Positions 8,666 to 16,745 of a stretch of 32,620 nt of DNA are shown piece by piece. Source of the DNA: Bacteroidota bacterium (lineage in GTDB: Bacteria > Bacteroidota > Ignavibacteria > Tepidaquicellales > Tepidaquicellaceae); the NCBI GenBank assembly GCA_021286895.1, contig JAJTBN010000010.1:1-32620 (forward strand). The letters are read 5' to 3'. Position 1 is the first letter of the stretch. Each line of letters starts with the position of its first letter. Position numbers and translations under genes: made by a program. A model generated the notes under the pieces. That model made no database searches. It saw only the letters and a list, made by a program, of their open reading frames with translations, and was not told where the DNA came from.

Positions 8666-8941
8666 TTATTTTTCAGGTACGTATTCATCGGGAAGGTGTC
8701 CGCCTTCGCCGAAAAAGTATTCCTTCAACTGTTCTTCGAAAATCTTATCGGTATTCGGAGAACTCAGGTCGAGATGGTACTCGTTCATAATCATCCTGAA
8801 ATAATCAAGGAACTGTGTAAACGCCTGTTTCGAAACGTTATCGTATATTTTCTGTCCGAGTTCGCCGGGTAAAGGCGGTTTCGCAAGACCCGGCAGGTCT
8901 TTGCCGAGTTTAATGCAATGTACAATTCTTGGTTCTGCCAT
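8666..8941 (-). CDS. yggX: YggX-type Fe(2+)-trafficking / oxidative damage protection protein
   Basis: YggX-family proteins protect iron-sulfur clusters against oxidants and may carry ferrous iron. This 91-residue protein matches the E. coli pattern along its length: an early conserved cysteine (C9, in IVHCIKLGKD), then PLPGELGQKIYDNVSKQAFTQF, then IMNEYHLDL and FFGEG near the end. The length is the same as E. coli YggX within a few residues. It is 10 bp after the 5'-nucleotidase gene and 9 bp before the phosphatase gene, so probably co-transcribed with both. YggX is best known from proteobacteria, so its presence here is of mild interest. Confidence 0.88.
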   Translation of the reverse strand: MAEPRIVHCIKLGKDLPGLAKPPLPGELGQKIYDNVSKQAFTQFLDYFRMIMNEYHLDLSSPNTDKIFEEQLKEYFFGEGGHLPDEYVPEK

Positions 8942-8951
8942 TTATAATAAT

Positions 8952-10475
8952 TTATTTTTCGTCAACAACTCTTTTTTCGTAAACGCTGTTTATTACCTTC
9001 TGCTCTTTAACCGCGTCCATAAGCGCGTCGCGGTCTATCACGTTGGTATCTGTAACGTCAAGTTCAACTCCGAAATTTCCGAAATATTTCTTCGCCTGCG
9101 AGGCTGTATAACTGTTCGTGCAGACGGTATATGTTTTGTCCGGGTCCAGGTTTTTCCCGTCAAGTTTGATGCTGACGATAATATCCTCGGGGTTTTTCGG
9201 ATTCTTCTGCGAGCCGTCAATCTTAATTTTCATTCCGGAAATGATAATCATATCGTAATCATTTAGCGTTTCGTCTTTCATTGCTTTCGTGATGTTATTC
9301 GCCATCATCTTCTTTAATGTACTGCCTTTAATCTTAAATGTTACAATCGAATTGCCGAACGGGTTTATTTCCCAGATATCGCCGACTGTGATATCGCCTT
9401 TAGGAAGGTCCTTTCTGATGCTTCCCGCGTTCATGAATGCAACGTCGGTCTTGAACATGGAGCGCAGGGCGTCGGCAGTCCACTGTCCGCAGTTGTCCTT
9501 TTTCCACGGTGTTTCGAGCGTGCCGATTACCTTTTTCATTTCGGGTTCTATTGCGGCAATCATGCCGTCGACCTTCTCGCCCGCCTTTTTATCGAAAATA
9601 TTAGAATCGAGAACCGTCTCTTTCAGGAATCCGAAATAACTCACGACTGTATCCTTGTCAATATCGACTTTCATGTCAATTTTTCCTATGTATTTTCCGT
9701 ATGAGCCGGCCTGGCAGATAAGGACGCCGTCGACTATCTGAGGCTTGAAAATTGGGGTGTGCGAATGTCCGCCGATGATTACGTCAATATCCCTGTGGAA
9801 TGTTTCAGCGAAATATTTATCTTCGTCATTACCACAGTGGGAAAGCAGCACTATGAGGTTGCACTTTTGCGATTTGAGTTCTTTAATGCATGCCGCGATA
9901 ACAGAATCGGTGTTCAGCACTTCGAGCCCTTCTACGTTTTTAGGAAGCGTAAGCGTTTTCAGGTCAATCGGCGAAACGCCGATAATACCGACCTTTACGC
10001 CGTTCTTTTCCTTTATCACATAACTTTTTCCGAATGTCTTCTGGTCCTTTACCCTGTAAACGTTTCCGCTGAGTATGTCGAAGTTCGCCATGCCGAGAGC
10101 CGAATCGAGCGCCTGATAGCCGTAATCGAATTCATGATTGCCGACAACAAACGCGTCAATGCCGTAAAGGTTCATCAGTTCGACCTGCGATTTTCCTTTT
10201 GTGATGGAGGAAATCGGGCTGCCCTGAAAATCATCGCCGCCGTGCATAACGAGCGAATTTTTGTTTCTGTATTTGTTGAGGTAGCCGAGCATCGAGCCCG
10301 TGCCGCCGATATAATAGTTAATGACTTCGCCTTCTTTCTTCTTCGAGGTTTTATATGGTTCGTTCCTCGCGTGGAAATCGTTCCAGTGAACAATGTTTAT
10401 TTCCCTTATGTTCTCCTGAGCATAGGAATAAACGAAGGAAAACAAAACCAGCAGTATTACAATGTATCTTTTCAT
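8952..10475 (-). CDS. Secreted 5'-nucleotidase / UDP-sugar hydrolase family metallophosphoesterase
   Basis: This periplasmic enzyme of 507 residues is predicted to strip phosphate from extracellular nucleotides. A Sec signal peptide occupies 1-20 (ending SYAQ). The calcineurin-like metallophosphoesterase domain shows HWNDFHARNEP (30-40), HGGDDFQGSP, the GNHEFDYG box, LLSHCGNDED and GGHSHT, giving a complete two-metal site. The C-terminal half is the 5'-nucleotidase substrate-binding domain (DVAFMNAGSIRKDLPKG, then INPFGNSIVTF). Length fits UshA/YfkN-type single-unit enzymes. It is the first gene of the tight run with yggX, the phosphatase gene and purE. The link to purE suggests purine salvage and supply, an inference only. 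Confidence 0.93.
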   Translation of the reverse strand: MKRYIVILLVLFSFVYSYAQENIREINIVHWNDFHARNEPYKTSKKKEGEVINYYIGGTGSMLGYLNKYRNKNSLVMHGGDDFQGSPISSITKGKSQVELMNLYGIDAFVVGNHEFDYGYQALDSALGMANFDILSGNVYRVKDQKTFGKSYVIKEKNGVKVGIIGVSPIDLKTLTLPKNVEGLEVLNTDSVIAACIKELKSQKCNLIVLLSHCGNDEDKYFAETFHRDIDVIIGGHSHTPIFKPQIVDGVLICQAGSYGKYIGKIDMKVDIDKDTVVSYFGFLKETVLDSNIFDKKAGEKVDGMIAAIEPEMKKVIGTLETPWKKDNCGQWTADALRSMFKTDVAFMNAGSIRKDLPKGDITVGDIWEINPFGNSIVTFKIKGSTLKKMMANNITKAMKDETLNDYDMIIISGMKIKIDGSQKNPKNPEDIIVSIKLDGKNLDPDKTYTVCTNSYTASQAKKYFGNFGVELDVTDTNVIDRDALMDAVKEQKVINSVYEKRVVDEK

Positions 10476-10640
10476 TATTTTAATTGAATTTTCTTAAAAT
10501 ACCGAATATTTAAAAGATTTGGAATGGAGAAAGAGCAGAAGTTAGGAGAGCAGAATCTAGATTCTATTTAAAAGAGCAAACTTCTTTCATTTATTCCTGC
10601 AAAATGTCTTTAAATTGAAAAGGGGGTTTCCAATATTAAG

Positions 10641-12236
10641 GTGTTGGGTAAGAAGATTAAATATTATTTTGTTCTGCCGCTGCTGATAATTTCGGCGCTT
10701 GTGCTTACGGTTCTTGTGGCATATAATTTCTACAATATTTATTCGTTCAAGGTTTATCTTATCTCTCCTCAGGCGCGGATTCTGGTCTCGACAGAGTTTC
10801 CTGCGACGATTTTGATAAAAGGAAAGAGGATGCCTAAGGAAATTGAGGTTTATATAGACGATAAAGTGACGCAGAAAATCAACGCGAACAGTTTTGATTA
10901 CACTGACCTCGGAATTCTTAAAATAGCGAATCTGAAAATCGACCCGCTTTATCTTCAGAGCGGCGTGCATTCCATGACAATAGTTCTGAAAGGCGGCGTA
11001 TTCATTAAGGACAGCAGGATTACAAAGGAGTTCATATACGAAAGGATGAGTCCCGTTCCGGAAAAGCCTTCCGAAGAGCAGATAAAAATGATGAAGGATT
11101 TTTTCACTGACGACGTGTCGTCGCTGACGGCGAGACTTAACAACGCGCGCGATTACTATGTTAACAGCGACTGGAAGAATTCCGACAAATACACGGAACA
11201 GAAGGAAAAAGTAAAGAACGCCGGAGTTGACACCGCCGTAAAAGAAAAACTTTTCGGTTTAATAAAGAAGATTGAAGACAAGGGCGACGTCGATGAAATT
11301 GACAACGCAACAAACTCTCTCAACCTTGAACTTTACAATAAGGGTTATCCGTTCGCGAACCTGATGTTCGAGTACAGGTATAATAACGGCACTACGGCAT
11401 CATACCTTCTTTCATACGAAATTACAGGCTCGGTCACGCCTCTGCCCGAAAACACTGACAGAAAGGTTTACATTTTAAAAAGGATTGACAACCTGAACAT
11501 AACGGAACAGTTTCTCGGCATTAAACTTCCCAATTCGCCGTTTTCCTTCATACTCGATGAAAGCCTTGCTCTGGCGCTTAAACGCTGTACCGCCGCGGCT
11601 TCCGGCGACAACGGCGAGTCAATCCGTGAAATAAAGCGGATGACGCGAAGTTACAAAATCGGCGACGACGACGCGAAATTCCTGTCCGATAAAATACGCG
11701 AGGAAACCGGCGCCGCCGCAAGAAACGGAAAACTCGCGTCTCTTGTAACGAACGAAAACGCATTTCACGAAATAAGGCATCTTAACGATTACAGGGACGC
11801 CAAGAGAATCGGCAACAGCGTGCCTGAAGTCCTAAAGTATTTTTATTCTGATTTTCAGGACCAAAGTATATTTAATCTCGACAGTTCCTTCGCGCATGAG
11901 AAAGAAATATGCGAGACGCTTCTTAAAGTCAACCCCGAATTTTCGGCGTACCTTTTCGAACTCGCGAAGTCGGACGGACTGAGGAGATATGTTCTGCTTT
12001 CTCTTTTTGAAAGAATTATAAATCCCGACAAGGAAGACACATCTCACCACTGGGCGGCGAAACTCATAATATACCTGCTCGCGAAGAGCAACAATTTCAC
12101 GGATAAGAATCTCATAGTACTGCCCGTAAACGGGAACGAGGACGCCTGGTTCGCTCTGACGAAGAAACTCATCGGACTGCCGTATGATAAGATTGAACGT
12201 GACGCGTCTTTTTTGATGCTGAATGAGTACCGGTGA
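10641..12236 (+). CDS. Membrane-anchored protein with HExRH motif, putative zinc metallopeptidase
   Basis: I do not recognise this 531-residue protein as a named family. It has one N-terminal membrane anchor (about 7-31) with the rest probably periplasmic. A beta-rich region (about 35-130, Ig-like in feel) precedes a charged helical part. Residues 376-380 read HEIRH, followed by LNDYRD; this fits a zincin HExxH helix. E433, in EFSAYLFELAKS, sits 53 residues after the second histidine and could be the third ligand, as in gluzincin-like HE-x-RH...E-x-x-A proteins. This functional call is inference. The start is GTG at 10641 with AGGGGG about 14 bases upstream; a TTG follows directly. Standing alone, it is convergent with ferritin. 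Confidence 0.7.
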   Translation: MLGKKIKYYFVLPLLIISALVLTVLVAYNFYNIYSFKVYLISPQARILVSTEFPATILIKGKRMPKEIEVYIDDKVTQKINANSFDYTDLGILKIANLKIDPLYLQSGVHSMTIVLKGGVFIKDSRITKEFIYERMSPVPEKPSEEQIKMMKDFFTDDVSSLTARLNNARDYYVNSDWKNSDKYTEQKEKVKNAGVDTAVKEKLFGLIKKIEDKGDVDEIDNATNSLNLELYNKGYPFANLMFEYRYNNGTTASYLLSYEITGSVTPLPENTDRKVYILKRIDNLNITEQFLGIKLPNSPFSFILDESLALALKRCTAAASGDNGESIREIKRMTRSYKIGDDDAKFLSDKIREETGAAARNGKLASLVTNENAFHEIRHLNDYRDAKRIGNSVPEVLKYFYSDFQDQSIFNLDSSFAHEKEICETLLKVNPEFSAYLFELAKSDGLRRYVLLSLFERIINPDKEDTSHHWAAKLIIYLLAKSNNFTDKNLIVLPVNGNEDAWFALTKKLIGLPYDKIERDASFLMLNEYR

Positions 12237-12332
12237 TAAGAGCAGAAGTTTGTAGTTATCCCGATAAATCGGGATAACTTTTATCTACTGCTCTAAATTA
12301 TTAATTATTAATTACTAATTACTAATTTAAAA

Positions 12333-12359
12333 AAAGGCTTCCGAGGGAAGCCTTTTTTT
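12333..12359. terminator. Bidirectional terminator between convergent genes
   Basis: AAAGGCTTCC and GGAAGCCTTT pair around GAG, with a T-run on the plus strand (12353-12359) and an A-run before the stem (12329-12335), so it can end transcripts from both sides: the HExRH gene (+) and ferritin (-). It is a classical intrinsic terminator. Confidence 0.9.
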
Positions 12360-12367
12360 AAAATGGT

Positions 12368-12416
12368 GCCTTCCCGGGATTTAGATTCGTCTTCGCGAAT
12401 CGCGGCCCGGGAAGGG
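12368..12416. repeat. Long GC-rich hairpin next to the terminator
   Basis: Outer arms GCCTTCCCGGG and CCCGGGAAGGGC enclose an inner hairpin GATTCG/CGAATC with loop TCTTCG. It lies between the bidirectional terminator and the ferritin stop. It resembles the other compound hairpins of the window in design (GC-rich stem, short inner stem-loop) but has no T-run of its own. Confidence 0.7.
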
Positions 12417-12438
12417 CTTGAAAAAAACCGGGGGCTAT

Positions 12439-12951
12439 TTATTCGCCTTTCGCGGGAGGATTAAAGACCCTCGCTTTCAGTTCGTTATCGATTATGAATA
12501 GTCCGCCCACGTTATCGCCGATGAGTTTAAGTTTATTCACGAGTTTTGTTACAGTCGCTTCCTCTTCAACCTGTTCGTCAACGTACCATTTCAGAAAACT
12601 TGCCGTCGCGTGGTCGTTTTCCTTTATGGCAAGGTCGAGCACGTTGTTTATTGACGCTGTTACAAACTGCTCGTGTTCAAGTGTTTTCACGAACACATCG
12701 AGCGGGGATTTGAAATCCGCGGGAGGGGTGTCTATTTTCGCGAGAACGACATTGCCGCCTCTTTCGAGAAGGAAATTATAAAACTTCATCGCGTGAAAAG
12801 TTTCCTCCTGATACTGTACGTGGAAAAAATTCGCGAAACCGTCGAGGTCGAGCGAAGTGCAGTAAGCCGACATTCCGAGATAAAAATACGCGGAATAGAA
12901 TTCTTTGTTAATCTGTGAATTTATCGCATCTTCAAGTTTCTTCGAAATCAT
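12439..12951 (-). CDS. ftnA: Bacterial non-heme ferritin
   Basis: Ferritin oxidises and stores iron in a 24-subunit shell. The 170-residue protein carries all the ferroxidase residues at the same numbers as E. coli FtnA: E17, E50, H53, E94 and Q127. The helices are recognisable (NKEFYSAYFYLGMSAYC, FHVQYQEETFHAMKFYNFL, TLEHEQFVTASINNVLDLA, WYVDEQVEEEATVTKLV). The start at 12951 has a good Shine-Dalgarno site (AGGAG, about 6 bases before ATG), unlike most genes here. It is a single gene; I saw no Fur box I would trust. Confidence 0.96.
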   Translation of the reverse strand: MISKKLEDAINSQINKEFYSAYFYLGMSAYCTSLDLDGFANFFHVQYQEETFHAMKFYNFLLERGGNVVLAKIDTPPADFKSPLDVFVKTLEHEQFVTASINNVLDLAIKENDHATASFLKWYVDEQVEEEATVTKLVNKLKLIGDNVGGLFIIDNELKARVFNPPAKGE

Positions 12952-13126
12952 TTTATGCTCCTGTGTTTAAATTGTAGTTACAATATTAAAAACGTTTATA
13001 AATGTTGTGTAGTTTCATTAAAATAATTATTTCGTCATGCAGAATCAGTGCAAAACCGTTTTTTTTCTGTAAAAGCCCCTGAAAACGGCTGTTTTTTCCG
13101 TGTTTTATTTATCAATGTTATCTTTT

Positions 13127-15232
13127 TTAGTTTTCCTTAATCTCTATGCTCTGAACATAATCGTCCAAATATATTTTATCGACGATGTCCATACCGCTGA
13201 CCACCTCGCCGAAAACCGTATATGAATTGTCGAGATGATAATACGGCGAATGCATAATGAAGAACTGGCTGCCTTCTGTATCCTTGCCGTCGGACGCCAT
13301 TCCCAGCGCGCCTCTTTCAAAACTCAGCGGAATAAATTCCGAGCGTATCGTGTACTCCGGTCCGCCCCATCCGCTGTTCAGCGGGTCGCCTCCCTGAATC
13401 ACGAATCCGGGCACCACGCGGTGAAATGTTGTGTTGTTGTAAAATCCTTTTTCCGCGAGCGCGATGAAGTTCAAAACGGTGAAAGGGGCATAATAGGGAT
13501 AGAATTTTATTTTTATGTCGCCGCGGCTCGTGTGCATTACGGCATACTGCTTCTTCGCGAGTCCGTTAAGTTTTTCCGCGTCGAAGAAACTCACCGGTTT
13601 TGCCGTGTACGTGTAGTTTTTCCCAGTAATTGCCTTAAGCGCTTCGGCGGATTCTCTGCAGATTTCATAATCGTTTATCTTCAGGTTCGCTTCGAGAAGC
13701 GGAACGGTGTTTTCCGCTTTGAGAAAGGAGAACTCGCGTATGAACAGTTTCATCGTCTCCTTGTCTTTCGGATACACGAGTTCCTGATAATCTATGCCGA
13801 GCGAGATTTTCAGTTCGTTTCTTTTCGCCGAATATATATCCGAGTTCAGTGAGGTGAAGCATAAATCGACAATAGAAGGGTCTTTCGAGCCGGAAAATTC
13901 GCAGAAGATAAGACGCATAGTTTCTTTGTCTTCGGGATTCGCTTTATCCATAAGCCCGCTCAGTGTTTCAACGAAAGCCCTGTATATCGGCGTCAGTTCT
14001 TTGCCGGCAATCATGTCGCCTTCCGTGATTTTTCTCTTGTTGACGTACTCCTGAACGTCGTCTGTAATCAACTTCCTGAGTTCTTTATAAACCCCCGCGT
14101 TATCCATATACTTAAACGCGCTTATAATATACGGTTTAAGATAATAGCCTTCCGAATTTTTGTATCTGGAAATCAATTCGTCCGTTTCGGAATCCTTATA
14201 AATCATTCCTATCGCATTCACAGCCTCTCCGATAGACGCGAGTTCAACCGCTTTGCCTTTTATAAGAAACCATTGCAGGCGGGGAAGCAGTTCCGCTTTA
14301 AGACCGGGGTCATTTGTTTTACTGAACACATTTCCCAGAGTTCTGAGCGCCGCCGTGGAAAGATAAACGTCTTCCCCTTCGCCCTTATCGGCAAGGAAAA
14401 AAGCAAGTTCTTTATTTTCCTGTATCGATTTATCGAACCTTGTTATTATATCAAACGCGGTGATTATACTGTTCTTCACCTGCCATACGTTTTCTTTATC
14501 GTATGATTCCATGAGATACGGAACGGCTGTGCTGCCTGATACATAACCGTAAGCCGTAAAGGCGCGCATTCTTGTGTCAGCGTCCTGAGATTTTGTCAGG
14601 TTATAAATTTCCTGTTCCGCTTCTGAAAGCAAACCCCTGTCCCGCGTGTAAAGGAACGCGTGCGCGCACATGCGTTTCACTTCATCGTTTCCGTCTGAAA
14701 TGAGCGCCTTAATTTTCGCCACCGATTCGGAATTCTTAATGTTCCTTCTCGCGAATCTCGCAATCGAATACGCCTGAGCCGTTCTAAGATTGTCCGTCCC
14801 CGCGTTGTAAGTGCAGACTTCCGACAGTTGATCGGTATTGCCGACGGAGCCGAGCGATTTGATAATCCAATCAAGAACCGATTCGTCTTTCTCGTTCTTC
14901 AGCGCTTCTGTCAGAGCCGCAGCGGATACAGGCGACGGGATAAGTCCGAGCGCGAAAGCCGCGGCTGTTCTGATATCAGGGTTGTTAGACGAATTTAATT
15001 TTTCAACTATCTGCGGTATGTACGCGGAATCGCCGATATTCCCGAGTGCGTAAAGAGTCCGGATAACTACGGCATTATTGAAAGAGCCGAGGTAATTCAG
15101 AAGTTCGCCGTTCGGTCCTGCCGTCCTTGAATCCTGATATTTCAGGACTTCAAGTTCTTCCGGCGTAAACAACTGAGCGTTAGCCGCGACAGCGAAAAAG
15201 AGAACGAAAAGAAGAGCGGATATTTTTTTCAT
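13127..15232 (-). CDS. Exported HEAT-repeat protein fused to cyclophilin peptidyl-prolyl isomerase
   Basis: This 701-residue periplasmic protein joins two modules. A signal peptide (1-19, ending ANA) is followed by a long helical-repeat region, with HEAT/PBS-like units clearest at 60-260 (RTLYALGNIGDSAYIPQIVEKL, RTAAAFALGLIPSPVSAAAL). From about residue 563 to the end is a full cyclophilin domain of about 139 residues. It has FHRVVPGFVIQGGD (catalytic R605), SQFFIMHS and HLDNSYTVFGEV. The isomerase site looks intact. The HEAT scaffold presumably binds client proteins. It lies 16 bp after pgi on the same strand and may be co-transcribed with it, though the functions seem unrelated. Confidence 0.9.
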   Translation of the reverse strand: MKKISALLFVLFFAVAANAQLFTPEELEVLKYQDSRTAGPNGELLNYLGSFNNAVVIRTLYALGNIGDSAYIPQIVEKLNSSNNPDIRTAAAFALGLIPSPVSAAALTEALKNEKDESVLDWIIKSLGSVGNTDQLSEVCTYNAGTDNLRTAQAYSIARFARRNIKNSESVAKIKALISDGNDEVKRMCAHAFLYTRDRGLLSEAEQEIYNLTKSQDADTRMRAFTAYGYVSGSTAVPYLMESYDKENVWQVKNSIITAFDIITRFDKSIQENKELAFFLADKGEGEDVYLSTAALRTLGNVFSKTNDPGLKAELLPRLQWFLIKGKAVELASIGEAVNAIGMIYKDSETDELISRYKNSEGYYLKPYIISAFKYMDNAGVYKELRKLITDDVQEYVNKRKITEGDMIAGKELTPIYRAFVETLSGLMDKANPEDKETMRLIFCEFSGSKDPSIVDLCFTSLNSDIYSAKRNELKISLGIDYQELVYPKDKETMKLFIREFSFLKAENTVPLLEANLKINDYEICRESAEALKAITGKNYTYTAKPVSFFDAEKLNGLAKKQYAVMHTSRGDIKIKFYPYYAPFTVLNFIALAEKGFYNNTTFHRVVPGFVIQGGDPLNSGWGGPEYTIRSEFIPLSFERGALGMASDGKDTEGSQFFIMHSPYYHLDNSYTVFGEVVSGMDIVDKIYLDDYVQSIEIKEN

Positions 15233-15248
15233 ACGAATATATTACGGT

Positions 15249-16565
15249 TTATTTTCCAAGCAGTTCAAACATGTTTTTCTTGTATGCCTCCACGCCCGGC
15301 TGGTTGAACGGGTTAACGCCGAGCATGTAAGCGCTGACGGCGCAGGCAAACTCGAAGAAATACACGAGGGCGCCGAGATTTTTCTCGTTCAGTTCCGGTA
15401 CGGTGATTTTCGCGCACGGAACACCGCCTTCGGTGTGGGCTTTGAGCGTACCGAGCATTGCTTTTTCATTAACGTAATTCAGGCTTTTGCCGGCGATATA
15501 ATTAAGTTCGTCGTCGTTGTCGCCGTCTGTTGGTATAACAATTTTCTTCTTCGGATTTTCGACCCACAGAAATGTCTCGAAAAGATTCCTTGTTCCTTCC
15601 TGCACGAACTGTCCGAGAGAATGAAGGTCGGTCGAATAGACCGCGCCTGCGGGAAATATTCCCTTTCCTTCTTTGCCTTCGCTCTCGCCGAACAACTGTT
15701 TCCACCATTCAATAAAATAAAAAAGCGACGGATGAAAACTCGCGAGCATTTCGACGGATTTTCCTTTTGCGTAAAGCAGGTTTCTTACAGCGGCGTAAAG
15801 TACAGCGGGGTTATCGTCAAGACCCCCGTGTCCCTTCAAAGCGGTTTCCATTTCTTCGGTGCCTTTAACGAGTTTCCTGATGTCGAAACCCGCGCAGGCA
15901 ATGGGGAGAAGGCCTACAGGCGAAAGTACCGAGAATCTTCCGCCTACATCGCCGGGAATCACAAAAGTCTTATAGCCTTCCCTGTCGGCGAGTTTTTTCA
16001 GCGCGCCTTTGGAACTGTCCGTAATCGCTACGATTCTCGACGCGACAACTCCTTTGCCAACCTTGTTTTCGAGATGAGCACGAAGCAGGCGGAACGCTAT
16101 CGCAGGCTCGGTTGTAGTGCCGGATTTAGAAATAACGATTACAGAGTATTTAAGTTTATCGAGCGCGGCGAGGAGTTCGGCGTGATAGTCTTCGCCGATA
16201 TTCTGTCCCGCAAAAATCACCTGCGGAAATCTGCGTTTTTTCTTGTGAAGAAATTTGAAACTGTCCTGCAGGGCTTCGATTACGGCGCGGGCTCCGAGAT
16301 AGGAGCCGCCGATACCGACGACTATAATCACGTCAGAGCGGCGTCTGAGTTTGCCGGCTGTTTCGGCAATCTCCTCAATCTGTTTTTTCGAAACGTCAGA
16401 CGGAAGGTCGAGCCATCCGAGAAACTCGCTGCCGGCGCCGGCAACGTTCATCAGTTCGTTGTACGCCTTAACGGCCGGACCTTTGACGGTTTCCAGTTCG
16501 TCATTTGAAACGAACGGAAGAACACCGCCTACATCCAGCCTGATATTATTTAGTGTGATTTCCAT
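15249..16565 (-). CDS. pgi: Glucose-6-phosphate isomerase
   Basis: GPI interconverts glucose-6-phosphate and fructose-6-phosphate. At 438 residues it is the short bacterial form, seen in firmicutes and others, rather than the 550-residue E. coli form. Landmarks are GIGGSYLGARA (phosphate-binding loop region), VISKSGTTTEPA, DVGGRFSVLSPVGLLP, YSTDLHSLGQFVQEG (with the catalytic glutamate) and the C-terminal NPFNQPGVEAYKK. All are intact. The ATG at 16565 is preceded by GGAG, about 9 bases upstream. Divergent from the symporter gene. Confidence 0.96.
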   Translation of the reverse strand: MEITLNNIRLDVGGVLPFVSNDELETVKGPAVKAYNELMNVAGAGSEFLGWLDLPSDVSKKQIEEIAETAGKLRRRSDVIIVVGIGGSYLGARAVIEALQDSFKFLHKKKRRFPQVIFAGQNIGEDYHAELLAALDKLKYSVIVISKSGTTTEPAIAFRLLRAHLENKVGKGVVASRIVAITDSSKGALKKLADREGYKTFVIPGDVGGRFSVLSPVGLLPIACAGFDIRKLVKGTEEMETALKGHGGLDDNPAVLYAAVRNLLYAKGKSVEMLASFHPSLFYFIEWWKQLFGESEGKEGKGIFPAGAVYSTDLHSLGQFVQEGTRNLFETFLWVENPKKKIVIPTDGDNDDELNYIAGKSLNYVNEKAMLGTLKAHTEGGVPCAKITVPELNEKNLGALVYFFEFACAVSAYMLGVNPFNQPGVEAYKKNMFELLGK

Positions 16566-16745
16566 ATTTGGTACTCCGGTAGTTGTTCAAATCATTATAA
16601 TTATTAATAACGTTTTTTGTAATACAATAAATTCAACCGCCGGGTCCGGGTCTGTCATCTAAAATTTTCAATTTACAATCGCTCTCAAAACTGCCTTTAA
16701 TAATAACTTCCTCCTTAATATCTTAACCACAATCAAACACAATCT
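16566..16745. promoter_or_regulatory. Divergent promoter region for pgi and the symporter gene
   Basis: This 180 bp AT-rich gap separates two divergent genes and should hold both promoters. I cannot assign -33/-7 boxes with confidence. It contains a GC patch (GCCGGGTCCGGG, near 16639) and the AT-rich AATTTTCAATTTACAATCGCTCTC word that recalls the repeats near 1073-1090. Confidence 0.35.

Noticed and set aside
13027-13046. Sigma-54-like TTTTGCAC...CTGCAT upstream of ferritin (minus strand)
   Set aside because: The invariant GG of the -24 box is TG here, and no paired enhancer site lies upstream. I do not count it as a promoter.
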